A DNA stretch of 64,000 nucleotides from Tianweitania populi. Its GTDB lineage: Bacteria; Pseudomonadota; Alphaproteobacteria; Rhizobiales; Rhizobiaceae. Positions 41,100 to 51,110 of the stretch are shown piece by piece. How positions within the stretch are numbered: the stretch's first letter is position 1; every line of letters begins with the position of its first letter. The notes under the pieces are model-generated. The model was not told the DNA's origin. It saw nothing but the letters and a program-made list of their open reading frames with translations, and searched no databases. The stretch spans positions 1,674,001-1,738,000 of the forward strand of contig NZ_BMZQ01000001.1 of the NCBI RefSeq assembly GCF_014652875.1, in the 5' to 3' direction. The translations under genes were made by a program, and so were the position numbers.

Positions 41100-43433
41100 T
41101 CACATCAGCTTGTCGAGCGTAATCGGCAGATCGCGGATGCGCTTGCCGGTGGCGTTGTAGATCGCGTTCGCCACGGCAGCACCCACGCCGGTGATGCCGA
41201 TCTCGCCGATGCCGCGAGCCCCCATGGGCGCATGCGGATCGGCAATATCGGTCCACATCACCTCGATCTCGGGCACGTCCAGATGCACCGGCACATGGTA
41301 TTCGGCGAGGCTCGGATTCATGACGCGGCCCGATCGCTCGTCGAACTGCGTTTCTTCCATCAGCGCCATGCCGAGCCCCATGATGATGCCGCCGCGGAAT
41401 TGGCTCGCTGCCGTCTTCGCGTTGAGGATGCGGCCGCAATCAAACGAGCCGAGGAAGCGGCTGACGCGGACTTCGCCCGTCACGCTATTCACCCGCACTT
41501 CGCAGAACATCGCGCCCCAGGAATGCATCGACCAATGCATGGTTTCCAGAGGCGGCGGCGCGCTAGCGACGACCGACACCTCATCCCGCTGTGCGCGCGA
41601 TAGGATGGATGCGTAGGTCTCGTGCCGGCCCGGCTCGTCGAGCTTGGCGAGACCGCCCTCCATGCCGCCGACTTCGTCAGCTCTCAAACCGGCCAACGGC
41701 GAGTCGTTGCCGGCAAGCTTCAGCAGTTCCGCCACAAGCGCATGCTGTGCTGCCACAACCGACGCGCCGATGGAGGCCGTTTGCTGCGACCCGCCGGCCA
41801 GCACCTGGCCAGGCAGAAACGAGTCGCCGTAAGCGAAGCTCACTTGATCGAGCTCCAGCCCGAAGCGCTCGGCCGTGACCTGCGTTTGCGCCGTTGCCGT
41901 GCCCATGCCCATTTCATGCGCGGCGATTTCCACCTGCATGCGCCCGTCGCGTGTCAGCGTCAGCTTGGCCGCACCCCCGGGCATGCGATGATAAGGATAG
42001 GTCGATGTCGCGACACCCATGCCTACCTGCCATTCGCCGTCGCGCACGGAGCCCGGCACCGGGTTACGCTTCGACCAGCCGAACCGCTCGGCACCGGTGC
42101 GATAGGCTTCCACGATGTTGCGCGACGAGAACGGCTTGTTGTCGGTCGGATCCTTCTCCGGCTCGTTTACCGCGCGGAGTTCCACCGGGTCCATGCCTAG
42201 TGCCACCGCCATCTCGTCCACCGCACTTTCCAGGGCAAAGGTGCCGACGGATTCGCCCGGCGCCCGCATGAAAGTGTTGGCCAGCATGTCCAGATAGGTG
42301 ACTTCCACGTCGAGCTTGAAGTTGCGCGCCGCATAAGCCGATTTGGTTGCCAGGATGAACGGCTCGGGCATGGCGTTGTGGTGCGTCATCGGCGCCGTTC
42401 CGGTGTGGATAATCGCCTCGAAATGCCCTTCCTTCGTGGCGCCGATCGCAAGGCGCTGCTCGGTCAGCGTACGCCCGCCGATCATTCGGTAAACGCCTTC
42501 GCGCGATAGGGCGATGCGTACGGGCCGTCCGGCAAGCTTTGCTGCGGCCGCACCAAGCACCTGATGCTGCCACAGCGTCTTGGAGCCGAAGCCGCCGCCG
42601 ACATAAGGCGACGTCACATGCACCTGGGCTTCTTCGATACCGAAGATGTTGCCCAGCGACCATGCAGTATGCGTCACCGCCTGCGAAGCGTCGTGCACAA
42701 CGAGATCGTCGCCCTGCCAAACGATCGTGGCCGCATGCGGCTCGATTGGATTATGGCTGTGACGCGGCGTCGTATAGGTGACGTCCACCTTGACCGGCGC
42801 GGCGGCGAGAGCGGCTTCCGCATCGCCGATCTCCTGCTTCATCGGCGATCCCATGAACAGACCGGGATGCGTCCCTTGCGCCTTTGCTTCGGCAAAGCTG
42901 GTGGTGGCGGGCTCTGCTTCATAGGTTAGGCGGATCAGCGTTTTGGCGTGATCCGCCTGTTCCTGCGTTTCGGCCAGCACCAGCGCCACCGGCTGACCGT
43001 TCCAGTGAATGCGATCATCCTGCATCACTGGCAGGTTGTCGCCGCCCGCAGCCTTGGCTTCCGACATGAACACCGGCATCGCCTTCATGCGCGGCGCGTT
43101 GCGATAGGTCATCACCAGCACGACGCCGGGTGCTGCTTCCGCCTCGCTCGTGTCCAGGCTGGCAATTCGCCCCTTGGGCAGCGTGCTGAAGGCCACGGCA
43201 GCGTAGGTCAGCCCGTCCATCGGGAACTCGGCGGCAAACGGCGCCTTGCCCTGTACCTTCAGCGGTCCGTCAATGCGCGAAACCGGTTTGCCGATCAGCC
43301 CGTGCTTCTGGTGGATCAGCGGATCAGGCTTGCCGCCCGGAAGCCAGCTTTCGGGCGCCAGCTCGACTGCCTTCTGCACCACGGTTTGCGCCACCCCCTG
43401 GGCAGCCTGCTTGGCCTGTTCGATGATGCTCAT
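41100..43433 (-). CDS. paoC: molybdenum aldehyde oxidoreductase, large subunit (PaoC/YagR-like)
   Basis: 777-aa molybdopterin-binding subunit of the xanthine oxidase family. The a/b-hammerhead region is near residues 50-150 (VSRIDGPLKVQGKAPFAAEF in its N part); molybdopterin-site motifs include SPYVGGGFGSKT, MRAPGESVGTFALES and GGSQQTASIGASV. The catalytic glutamate is Glu744 in GARGIGEIGITG. Its start overlaps the FAD subunit stop by 4 bases. Substrates of PaoABC are aromatic or other aldehydes; the substrate here is not known. Confidence 0.92.
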   Translation of the reverse strand: MSIIEQAKQAAQGVAQTVVQKAVELAPESWLPGGKPDPLIHQKHGLIGKPVSRIDGPLKVQGKAPFAAEFPMDGLTYAAVAFSTLPKGRIASLDTSEAEAAPGVVLVMTYRNAPRMKAMPVFMSEAKAAGGDNLPVMQDDRIHWNGQPVALVLAETQEQADHAKTLIRLTYEAEPATTSFAEAKAQGTHPGLFMGSPMKQEIGDAEAALAAAPVKVDVTYTTPRHSHNPIEPHAATIVWQGDDLVVHDASQAVTHTAWSLGNIFGIEEAQVHVTSPYVGGGFGSKTLWQHQVLGAAAAKLAGRPVRIALSREGVYRMIGGRTLTEQRLAIGATKEGHFEAIIHTGTAPMTHHNAMPEPFILATKSAYAARNFKLDVEVTYLDMLANTFMRAPGESVGTFALESAVDEMAVALGMDPVELRAVNEPEKDPTDNKPFSSRNIVEAYRTGAERFGWSKRNPVPGSVRDGEWQVGMGVATSTYPYHRMPGGAAKLTLTRDGRMQVEIAAHEMGMGTATAQTQVTAERFGLELDQVSFAYGDSFLPGQVLAGGSQQTASIGASVVAAQHALVAELLKLAGNDSPLAGLRADEVGGMEGGLAKLDEPGRHETYASILSRAQRDEVSVVASAPPPLETMHWSMHSWGAMFCEVRVNSVTGEVRVSRFLGSFDCGRILNAKTAASQFRGGIIMGLGMALMEETQFDERSGRVMNPSLAEYHVPVHLDVPEIEVMWTDIADPHAPMGARGIGEIGITGVGAAVANAIYNATGKRIRDLPITLDKLM

Positions 43434-44412
43434 GCCGATACTCCCGACAAATCGCCGAGAACGGCGATGATCGTCCGCTTGGCCAGTTCAATCTTAAAAC
43501 CATTGTCGCGCAACGGCGTGGCATTGGCGAGTTCAGCCTCGGCCGCCGCCTGGAAAAGCTGCTGCGACGCAGGCTGCCCGCGCAGAACTTCCTCCGCCTT
43601 CCAGGCCCGCCACGGCTTGTGCGCCACGCCGCCAAGCGCCAGCCTGACATCGCGGATCATTCCGCCATCCACCTCGAGCGCCGCCGCGACCGAAACAAGC
43701 GCAAAGGCATAGCTCGCGCGATCGCGCACCTTGCGATAGGTCGAGTGAGCGGCCATCGGCTGAGCCGGAAGCTCAACAGCCGTAATCAGCTCGCCGGGTT
43801 CCAGCAGGGTTTCGATGTCCGGCCGGCCTTCGGGCAGGCGGTGCAGTTCGTTGAACGGCAGCGTGCGTTTGCCACCCGCTCCTTCCAGGTGAACCACGGC
43901 ATCCAGCGCCGCCAGCGCCACGCACATATCCGAAGGATGCGTTGCCACACAGGCTGGCGAAGCCCCTAGGATCGCATGGATACGGTTGAAACCATCCACC
44001 GCGTCGCAGCCCTGCCCCGGTTCCCGCTTGTTGCAGCGCGCTCCGGTGTCATCGTAAAAATATGTGCAGCGGGTGCGCTGAAGAAGATTGCCGCCCACCG
44101 TCGCCATGTTGCGGATCTGCCCGCTTGCACCGGCAACGATCGCGCGCGACAGCACAGGAAAGCGCGTGCGCACCAGCCGGTGTTCGGCCAGCGCCGTGTT
44201 CTTCACGCCAGCGCCGATCAGCAGGCCGCCGTCGGCTGTCTCATTGATATCGCGCGACAATCCACTGACATCCACCAGCGCCTGGGGATGCTCGATCCCT
44301 TCGCGCATGAGGTCGACGAGATTGGTGCCGCCGCCGATATATTTGGTGCCGACCGCGCTGCCATGAACAACGGCATCCGCCGTGTTTGCGGCGCGTGCAT
44401 AGGTGAAGGGGA

Positions 44413-44416
<4 letters not shown>
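43430..44416 (-). CDS. paoB: molybdenum aldehyde oxidoreductase, FAD subunit (PaoB/YagS-like)
   Basis: 328-aa FAD-binding subunit. The FAD motif KYIGGGTNLVDLMREGIEHP and GGNLLQRTRC are near residues 25-45 and 115-125. The cysteine-rich segment CTYFYDDTGARCNKREPGQG is the additional 4Fe-4S region known in PaoB. ATG 44416 overlaps the small-subunit stop by 4 bases; the longer frame to 44482 would overlap that gene further. Confidence 0.92.
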
Positions 44417-44919
<503 letters not shown>

Positions 44920-44983
44920 GGCTATCCTTCCGAGGGCTAGGCAAGAACGCGGCATCCCGCGCCCAATCGATCAAACAGTTATA

Positions 44984-45026
44984 ACGATATTCGTATTATT
45001 CAACCTTCGTCATATACGATTTTCGT
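44984..45026. promoter_or_regulatory. two ACGA-N3-TCGT palindromes, candidate MarR operators
   Basis: ACGATATTCGT at 44984-44994 and ACGATTTTCGT at 45016-45026 are the same palindrome, 32 bp apart (three helical turns). The first is 65 bp before paoA; the second overlaps the 3' end of the MarR gene. They lie where a paoABC promoter should be. Confidence 0.6.
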
Positions 45027-45437
45027 TATCATGCCGACAAACGCGTCCCGTTCGGCCGTCGAAAGCGGCTGGAGCATACGAAGATGGAGCTCCCGATAGG
45101 CCGCAAGGAACCCCTCCACACGTCGCCTGCCTTCGTCTGAAAGATCGAGCGCAACCGCGCGGCGATCTTCTTCCGGACGGGTCCGCTTCAACAGCCCGCG
45201 TTTCGCCAGGCGGTCGGTTGCGGAAGAAATCGTCGTATGCGGAACGGCCAGGAAACGCGCGATGTCACTCGGCCCGCATTCCGGATGCTCCGCCACATAA
45301 AAAAGCGCCTGCTTGTCGAGCTCGTTCAGCGGCTTTTCCGGACCGAGTGCGTCCGCCAGCTTGTAGCGGCGGGTGAAAGTATTGAACGCAGCGCCCAAAG
45401 TGGCAAGCTGTTTGTCGGTCGGCTGGGTCATACCCAC
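45000..45437 (-). CDS. MarR-family transcriptional regulator
   Basis: 145-aa winged-HTH regulator. The DNA-binding region is PSDIARFLAVPHTTISSATDRLAKRGLLKR in two parts (about residues 57-86), followed by the wing RTRPEEDRRAVALDLSDEG. It lies immediately upstream of paoABC on the same strand; palindromes at 44984 and 45016 suggest it represses the oxidoreductase operon, perhaps relieved by an aldehyde or phenolic substrate. Confidence 0.88.
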   Translation of the reverse strand: MGMTQPTDKQLATLGAAFNTFTRRYKLADALGPEKPLNELDKQALFYVAEHPECGPSDIARFLAVPHTTISSATDRLAKRGLLKRTRPEEDRRAVALDLSDEGRRRVEGFLAAYRELHLRMLQPLSTAERDAFVGMITKIVYDEG

Positions 45438-45524
45438 TCATACCGCGCCATTGCGGGCAATAGCCAGATGGCTCCGCGCCGATGAGCCATATGCTCACCG
45501 GCACTTTTTATCACACTCGATCGA

Positions 45525-46850
45525 TCAGTCTTCCTTGATCGCGCTGTTCTTGGCCGTGTCGGCCATGAACACGTAAACCACCAGGGAACACGCAATCATC
45601 GCCGTGACGTACCAGTAGAAGCCCTGTTCCCAGCCGGAGCTCTTGAACTGCAGCGCCACATATTCCGCGGTTCCGCCAAACAGAGTGTTGGCCAGCGCAT
45701 AAGGCAGCGCCACGCCGAGCGCGCGGATATGGGCCGGGAAGAGCTCCGCCTTAACCACCGCGTTGATCGAAGTATAACCCGTCACGATCACCAGCGCCGC
45801 CATGGCCAGCAGACCGGCGTTGAACGGGTCCTTTTCCACTTCAAGCGCCGAGAAGATCGGATAGGTGAACAGCACGCCCGCAACGCCGAAAAAGATCATC
45901 AGCGGCTTGCGTCCGATCCGGTCCGACAATGCACCGGCCAGCGGCTGGAGGCACATGAACACGAACAGTGTGATCGCGCTGATTTCGGAAGCCTGCGTCT
46001 TGCTGAAGCCCGACGTGTTGGCGAGGAACTTTTGCATGTAGATGGAATAGGCATAGAACGCCAAGGTGCCGCCGGCCGTCAGCAGCATCACCAGCATGGT
46101 TTCCTTGGGGTGCTTGGTCACCAGTTCAAGGAAGCTGGACTTCGGCGCGTTGGAAGCCTGTGCATTCTTGAAGCTGTCGGTTTCATCCAGACCGCGACGC
46201 AGCCAGAACACCACCACGGCAAGGCAGGCGCCGATAAAGAACGGAATGCGCCAGCCCCAGGCGTTCAGAGCTTCTTCGGTCATCGTATTCTGGAGCACGA
46301 TCAGAACCAGCAGCGCGAGAAGCTGGCCGGAAATCAGCGTCACATAAGCGAAGGACGAGTAGAAGCCGCGCGAATTGCGGCCGGCCATTTCCGACAGATA
46401 GGTCGCGGACGCGCCATATTCGCCACCCACCGAGAGGCCCTGCATCAGACGTGCGACCACGAGCAGGATCGGCGCCAGGATACCGATCGTCTGATAATCC
46501 GGCGTCACCGCGATGATGAGCGAACCGGCGCACATCAGCGTCACCGACAAAGCCAGACCGGCCTTGCGGCCCTTGCGATCTGAATAGATGCCCATGATCC
46601 AGGCGCCGATCGGACGCATCAGGAAGCCGACGGCAAACACTGCAGCCGACGACAGCAACTGCGCGGTCTGGTCGCCTGCCGGGAAGAAGTGCTGCGCGAA
46701 ATACAGCGCGAAGGCTGCATAAACATACCAGTCGAACCACTCGACCAGGTTGCCGGTCGAGCCGCCGACGATTGCCTTCAAACGACTGCGGCGATCAAGC
46801 CCGCCAACAGGAGCCGGTGCAACGCCTGCTGCGTCATTGCGATAAACCAT
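45525..46850 (-). CDS. MFS transporter, metabolite:H+ symporter (KgtP/ShiA-like)
   Basis: 441-aa carrier with 12 predicted membrane segments. The MHS family signature is clear: STGNLVEWFDWYVYAAFALY, GFLMRPIGAWIMGIYSDRKG and LMQGLSVGGEYGASATYLSE. Family substrates include 2-oxoglutarate, shikimate, proline/betaine and aromatic acids. ATG 46850 with AAGGAT upstream is preferred. It is 87 bases upstream of the MarR gene on the same strand and may import a precursor of the Pao substrate. Confidence 0.9.
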   Translation of the reverse strand: MVYRNDAAGVAPAPVGGLDRRSRLKAIVGGSTGNLVEWFDWYVYAAFALYFAQHFFPAGDQTAQLLSSAAVFAVGFLMRPIGAWIMGIYSDRKGRKAGLALSVTLMCAGSLIIAVTPDYQTIGILAPILLVVARLMQGLSVGGEYGASATYLSEMAGRNSRGFYSSFAYVTLISGQLLALLVLIVLQNTMTEEALNAWGWRIPFFIGACLAVVVFWLRRGLDETDSFKNAQASNAPKSSFLELVTKHPKETMLVMLLTAGGTLAFYAYSIYMQKFLANTSGFSKTQASEISAITLFVFMCLQPLAGALSDRIGRKPLMIFFGVAGVLFTYPIFSALEVEKDPFNAGLLAMAALVIVTGYTSINAVVKAELFPAHIRALGVALPYALANTLFGGTAEYVALQFKSSGWEQGFYWYVTAMIACSLVVYVFMADTAKNSAIKED

Positions 46851-46941
46851 TATTTTTAAATCCTTGTTCTTGGGCGACGCGCCAGTCGGCAACACCGCCA
46901 GTCCGTACTGGCCATCAAAATGGGCCTTGAAACAAAACCAT

Positions 46942-46956
46942 GCCTGCTAAGCAGGC
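46942..46956 (-). terminator. hairpin terminator after the Blh gene
   Basis: GCCTGC and GCAGGC (46942-46947 and 46951-46956) form a 6-bp stem; on the leftward strand it is followed by a T-rich stretch (GGTTTTGTTTC). It would end the aminotransferase/Blh transcript before the MFS gene. Confidence 0.5.
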
Positions 46957-47046
46957 TCCTATTGCACAAAAGAGAGACCTTTGCTCAAGCCATTAGCCCT
47001 ATGGCGAGCGTATATCGAGTTTACGTCAGAGCATTTGAACTGCGGT

Positions 47047-47934
47047 TCAAGCCTTGCCCCATGGCACATCCCCGAAGGCGCCTAGCGGGATCTTGAGGTA
47101 GCGCGAGCCGTTGGCTTCCGGCTCAGGCAATCGCCCTGCCCTTATGTTCACCTGTAGCGCATGAAGAATGAGCTTGGGCATCGGCAAGGTCCGATCCCGT
47201 TCCTCGCGCAGCGCCACGTAGGCTTCTTGCGTCGCAGCTTTCTGCAGATGGATATTGGAGCTGCGCTGTTCGGCCACTGTGCTTTGCCAACGCGGCTCGC
47301 GCCCGTCAGGCTGGTAGTCATGGCCGGTGAACAGCCGGGTTTCCTCGGGCAAGGACAGAATGTCCTGGATCGACTGCCACAACCGCGCCGCATCGCCGCC
47401 GGGGAAATCCGCGCGCGCCGAACCGCTGTCGGGCATGAACAGCGTGTCATGGATAAAGGCCGCGTCGCCCACAACATAAGCGATGGAGGCCAGCGTGTGT
47501 CCAGGCGAAAACAGCACCCGGACATCCATGTCACCGATCCGGAATTGCTCGTCGTCTTTCCACAACCGGTCCCATTGTGACCCGTCCGTGGCAAGATCAG
47601 GCCAGTTGTAAATTGCCTTCCAGAGCTTCTGCACTTCGGTAATCTGAGCGCCGATCGCGGTCGGCGCGCCAGTCCGGCTCTTCAAGTAGTCCGCCGCCGA
47701 AAAATGATCGGCATGCGGATGCGTGTCGAGGATCCATTCGAGTTCAAGCTTTTCTTCGTCGATAAAAGCCAGGATCGCATCCGCGCTATCCGTTCGAACG
47801 GAGCCGGACTTCTCATCATAGTCCAGCACCGGATCGATGATCGCGCAGCGCTTCGTTGCCGGGCAAGCCACGACATATTGAACCGAGCAGGTTCGCGGTT
47901 CGAAAAAGGCGCGAACATCTGGCGAAAACGTCAT
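47047..47934 (-). CDS. Blh-type MBL-fold hydrolase, persulfide dioxygenase-like
   Basis: 295-aa metallo-beta-lactamase-fold protein of the Blh/ETHE1 group. Metal ligands are in ILDTHPHADHFSAADYL, SPGHTLAS and FTGHDYQP; the DFPGGDA segment is typical of Blh. ETHE1-like members oxidise glutathione persulfide to sulfite. The gene overlaps the upstream class-V aminotransferase gene by 4 bases, which suggests a sulfur-amino-acid role. Whether it is a dioxygenase or only a hydrolase is not settled by sequence. Confidence 0.82.
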   Translation of the reverse strand: MTFSPDVRAFFEPRTCSVQYVVACPATKRCAIIDPVLDYDEKSGSVRTDSADAILAFIDEEKLELEWILDTHPHADHFSAADYLKSRTGAPTAIGAQITEVQKLWKAIYNWPDLATDGSQWDRLWKDDEQFRIGDMDVRVLFSPGHTLASIAYVVGDAAFIHDTLFMPDSGSARADFPGGDAARLWQSIQDILSLPEETRLFTGHDYQPDGREPRWQSTVAEQRSSNIHLQKAATQEAYVALREERDRTLPMPKLILHALQVNIRAGRLPEPEANGSRYLKIPLGAFGDVPWGKA

Positions 47935-49448
47935 GCAGCGGCATTCCTGTTGGTGCGAACCTGTTCAACGAGGTTCGGGAACTTGAGTGCGGGCACGCCA
48001 TCCAGGCTGGCACCGGATTTCGGCTTGAACCGGGCCGTCGCCGCATCCACTTCATATTGGCCGGCCAAGTCATCTGCATGAAGCGCCAGCCGCACAACCG
48101 CATCGATGATCGTATCGGCATCCGCATTGGAGTGCAGATAAGACAGGCTGAGCCTGACCCAGCCGGGTTTCTCCGTTTCGTAGCCATCCGCAAGCCGCTT
48201 GAACAGGGTGCCGGACGCGCTTTGGTCGATCTCTAACAAGCGATGCGCGTAAGACCCAGCACAAGCACAACCGCCGCGCGCCTGCACGCCGAACACGTCG
48301 CTCAGCATGCGCGTGAAAAGCTGGTGATGAACGAGATCGCCTGATCTGCCGACAATGCGGAAGGAGAAGATTGGCAAGGCTTCGGCCCCGTCGCGCTGCC
48401 CGAGCAAGCGAATCTGCGAAACATCCTTCCAGGCACGCAGCGCCTTTTCCCGAAGCTCAGCCTCGCGCCGCAACAATGCCTCTTCGCCAACCGCATCCTT
48501 CACAAGCAGCGTGAGGGCCGCCCGGATGTCGCCCACCACATTCGGCGTTCCGGCCTCCTCGCGCGCTTCGACGCGGCGGCTATAGGTGTGCGACCATGGC
48601 GACGCGAAGGACACTGTTCCCCCGCCCGGTGCTGTCGGCGTTTGGCGCTGAACCACCGTGTCGCGGATCACCATCACCCCGCTGGCGCCCGGTCCACCCG
48701 GGAACTTGTGCGGCGAAAACACGATCGCGTCCTTGGCCGCATCGCCCTCGCCCATATCCATCGGCAGGTAAGGCGCCCCACAGGCATAATCCCAGATCGC
48801 AATCGCCCCATGCGCCTTTAACAAACGCGTCACCGGATCGGGATCGGTCAGGATGCCGGTGACGTTGGACGCAGCCGAAAAGCTGCCGACAACGAGCTCC
48901 GACCCTTCCGTATCCCGCAAAGCCGCTTCCAGCGCAGCAAGGCAAGGTCCACCCTCAGCCCGCTCCGGAATTTCCACCATCGTCGCGCCGGATTCGCGCC
49001 ACGGCAGAATGTTGGAATGATGCTCGTAAGGGCCGATCAGAACCGTAACGTGCTCCCCGGCAAGCACACGCTCGCGCACACGCAGCAGGCCGACGATCCG
49101 GTTGATGCCACTCGTCGCACCCGAACCGGTGAAAACCACATGGCAATCCGGCCCGGCGCCGCACAGCTCGCCGATGATGCGACGCGCATCCTCGCGCATC
49201 CGGGTCATCGTCCCGCCGCAGAACGACGCTTCCGTATGGCTGTTGGCGTAAAACGGCAGCACGTCAGTCTGGATGAAGTCCTCGACCTGCCGCAGCGCGC
49301 GGCCGGACGCGACATAATCGGCATAAAGGAGATTCCGCTCACCAAAGGGCGTCTCGAACGCCATGCCGTCGCCGATCAGCCCGGCCCGCAGGCCAGCGAT
49401 GGCCTCCCCGTCCCGAAGCGCATTCCTGAACGCGATCAGCTTGCTCAT
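47931..49448 (-). CDS. class-V aminotransferase / cysteine desulfurase-like protein
   Basis: 505-aa PLP enzyme of the cysteine desulfurase-like superfamily, about 100 residues longer than SufS/IscS. The PLP lysine is in IVFSPHKFPGGPGASGV, GSGATSGINRIVGLL and GPYEHHSNILPWRE are typical of the group, and a Cys pair (RGGCACAGSYAHRLLEID) sits where desulfurases have their active-site loop. The frame extends to 49592, but ATG 49448 gives the conserved start. It is translationally coupled to the Blh gene and divergent from an Lrp/AsnC regulator. A desulfurase feeding persulfide to Blh is plausible. Confidence 0.8.
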   Translation of the reverse strand: MSKLIAFRNALRDGEAIAGLRAGLIGDGMAFETPFGERNLLYADYVASGRALRQVEDFIQTDVLPFYANSHTEASFCGGTMTRMREDARRIIGELCGAGPDCHVVFTGSGATSGINRIVGLLRVRERVLAGEHVTVLIGPYEHHSNILPWRESGATMVEIPERAEGGPCLAALEAALRDTEGSELVVGSFSAASNVTGILTDPDPVTRLLKAHGAIAIWDYACGAPYLPMDMGEGDAAKDAIVFSPHKFPGGPGASGVMVIRDTVVQRQTPTAPGGGTVSFASPWSHTYSRRVEAREEAGTPNVVGDIRAALTLLVKDAVGEEALLRREAELREKALRAWKDVSQIRLLGQRDGAEALPIFSFRIVGRSGDLVHHQLFTRMLSDVFGVQARGGCACAGSYAHRLLEIDQSASGTLFKRLADGYETEKPGWVRLSLSYLHSNADADTIIDAVVRLALHADDLAGQYEVDAATARFKPKSGASLDGVPALKFPNLVEQVRTNRNAAA

Positions 49449-49559
49449 GGTGTTCTTCCCTTCTCCCCTGCTTTGATGAGGAGGAGTAACGAAGATCCTG
49501 CGCGTTTTTCTCTCAAATTGGGCTTCTTTAGCGGCAAAAATTGTGATTTTGATCGATGA

Positions 49560-50021
49560 ATGAAGCATAATCTCGATCAGATCGACGCTCATATCCTGCG
49601 TGAGCTACAGCGCGACGCGAGTCAGTCGCAGCGCGACCTCGCCGACCGCATCGGCCTCTCGCAAAACGCGACGTGGCGGCGCGTCAAGCTGCTGGAAGAA
49701 CGCGGCATCATCAAAGGCCACAGCGCCCGCATAGCCCGCGAGGAAGTGGGCCTCGGCCTCGTCGTCTTCGCGATGATCCGCACCCGCAATCATTCCGCCG
49801 ATTGGCTAAAGCGCTTCCGCGCCCATGTCGGCGCAATCCCGGATGTCATCGACTTCTACCGCATTGGCGGCGACTACGATTATCTCCTGAAGATCGTCAC
49901 CCGCGATATGAACAGCTATGATCAGGTTTACCAGCGCCTGATCGACAAGCTCGAGCTTGAAACCGTCACCTCCTACTTCGCCATGGAAGCCATCGCTGAA
50001 AACCGGCCGCTTGATATCTGA
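49560..50021 (+). CDS. Lrp/AsnC-family transcriptional regulator
   Basis: 153-aa regulator with N-terminal HTH (LREL-RDASQSQRDLADRIGLS, then WRRVKLLEERGII) and C-terminal RAM ligand domain (IPDVIDFYRIGGDYDYLLKI). It is divergent from the aminotransferase/Blh operon with 111 bp between starts, so it very likely controls it in response to an amino acid, possibly cysteine. Confidence 0.9.
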   Translation: MKHNLDQIDAHILRELQRDASQSQRDLADRIGLSQNATWRRVKLLEERGIIKGHSARIAREEVGLGLVVFAMIRTRNHSADWLKRFRAHVGAIPDVIDFYRIGGDYDYLLKIVTRDMNSYDQVYQRLIDKLELETVTSYFAMEAIAENRPLDI

Positions 50022-50167
50022 CGGGCAAGACGCGCCCTGTCCGGTCGCACTCCGAACCAGCATGAAGCGTACCTTGCCGTGCTCTAATGTCGCATGTTAG
50101 ACGGGCAAGCTCGTTGATCGCGCAACAGCGCTGATCCTGGTCTGACACACCACAAAGGCTGCCGATC

Positions 50168-51064
50168 TTGAGCTACCGGCATTCCATGACCTGGCACACC
50201 GAAGGCATCCGGGCCATCGCTCCCGCCAAGTGGCGGTGCCTGGACGGTATGCTCGGCGTGTTCTGGGAAGCGGAAGGACAGGTGGGCGCCAAGGGCTATT
50301 ACCTGTCGCCCGATCCGCGCATCATGATCTTCTTCAACGACGTCGCGCAGCAGATCCGCATGTCGAGCCGCGACGGCCGTTTCGGCGCGGATAGCAGGCG
50401 CATGACACGCGCGATCTACGTGCCAGCGGGCGTGCCGCTCTGGACGGAGTTTACGGCTTCCCTGCGTTTCTCCCATCTCGATCTTCATTTTCACAAGGAT
50501 CGGCTGCTCAAGTTTCTCGCGCCCACGATCGGGCGCTCCGCAGCTCTGGCCGCGTCAAGCCAGCCGGTGGAGATCCAGGACGTCAAGGCGCTAGAAGCGC
50601 TCGCCGCCTTGCTTGTCGACGACCTCACGAACCCCGTCAAACATCCGATCTACGCCGAAAACCTGGTCGGCAGCATCGTCGCGGGCCTTCTTCATATCCC
50701 GGGCAACAAGGCCGGCGAACACAGCGAAGGCAGGCTGACCCAGGCACAGATGAACAAGCTCGTCGCGCGGGTCGAAGCCTGCCACGACCAGCGCCTGAGC
50801 GTGGCCGAGATGGCCGCGACGGTCGGCCTGTCCGAAAGCTGGTTCGCGTCCGTCTTCAAGCAGACAACGGGCAAGACGCCCCTGCAATGGCAGCTCGGCC
50901 GGCGCGTCGAACTTGCCCAGACCCTGCTGATGGAAGGCGACCTCACGCTTGCCGGCATCGCAGCCCAGCTCGGCTTCTGCGATCAGGCCCATCTGACGAA
51001 GGCCTTCCGGCAAGTCGCCGGCGAAACGCCCGCCGCATGGCGTCGCATGCAGCAGGGCGCTTAA
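50168..51064 (+). CDS. AraC-family transcriptional regulator (siderophore-locus type)
   Basis: 298-aa regulator. Residues about 195-295 are the double-HTH AraC domain (LSVAEMAATVGLSESWFASV and LTLAGIAAQLGFCDQAHLTKAF in its second half). The N-terminal 190 residues are an uncharacterised ligand domain like those of PchR/AlcR-type regulators. The start may be TTG 50168 or the ATG six codons later at 50186. It is convergent with the TonB receptor gene and probably activates siderophore uptake when the siderophore is bound. Confidence 0.83.
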   Translation: MSYRHSMTWHTEGIRAIAPAKWRCLDGMLGVFWEAEGQVGAKGYYLSPDPRIMIFFNDVAQQIRMSSRDGRFGADSRRMTRAIYVPAGVPLWTEFTASLRFSHLDLHFHKDRLLKFLAPTIGRSAALAASSQPVEIQDVKALEALAALLVDDLTNPVKHPIYAENLVGSIVAGLLHIPGNKAGEHSEGRLTQAQMNKLVARVEACHDQRLSVAEMAATVGLSESWFASVFKQTTGKTPLQWQLGRRVELAQTLLMEGDLTLAGIAAQLGFCDQAHLTKAFRQVAGETPAAWRRMQQGA

Positions 51065-51110
51065 TCCAAGAAGCGCTCCGTCGGCACGAAGGCCGGCGAA
51101 GCTTCATGTC

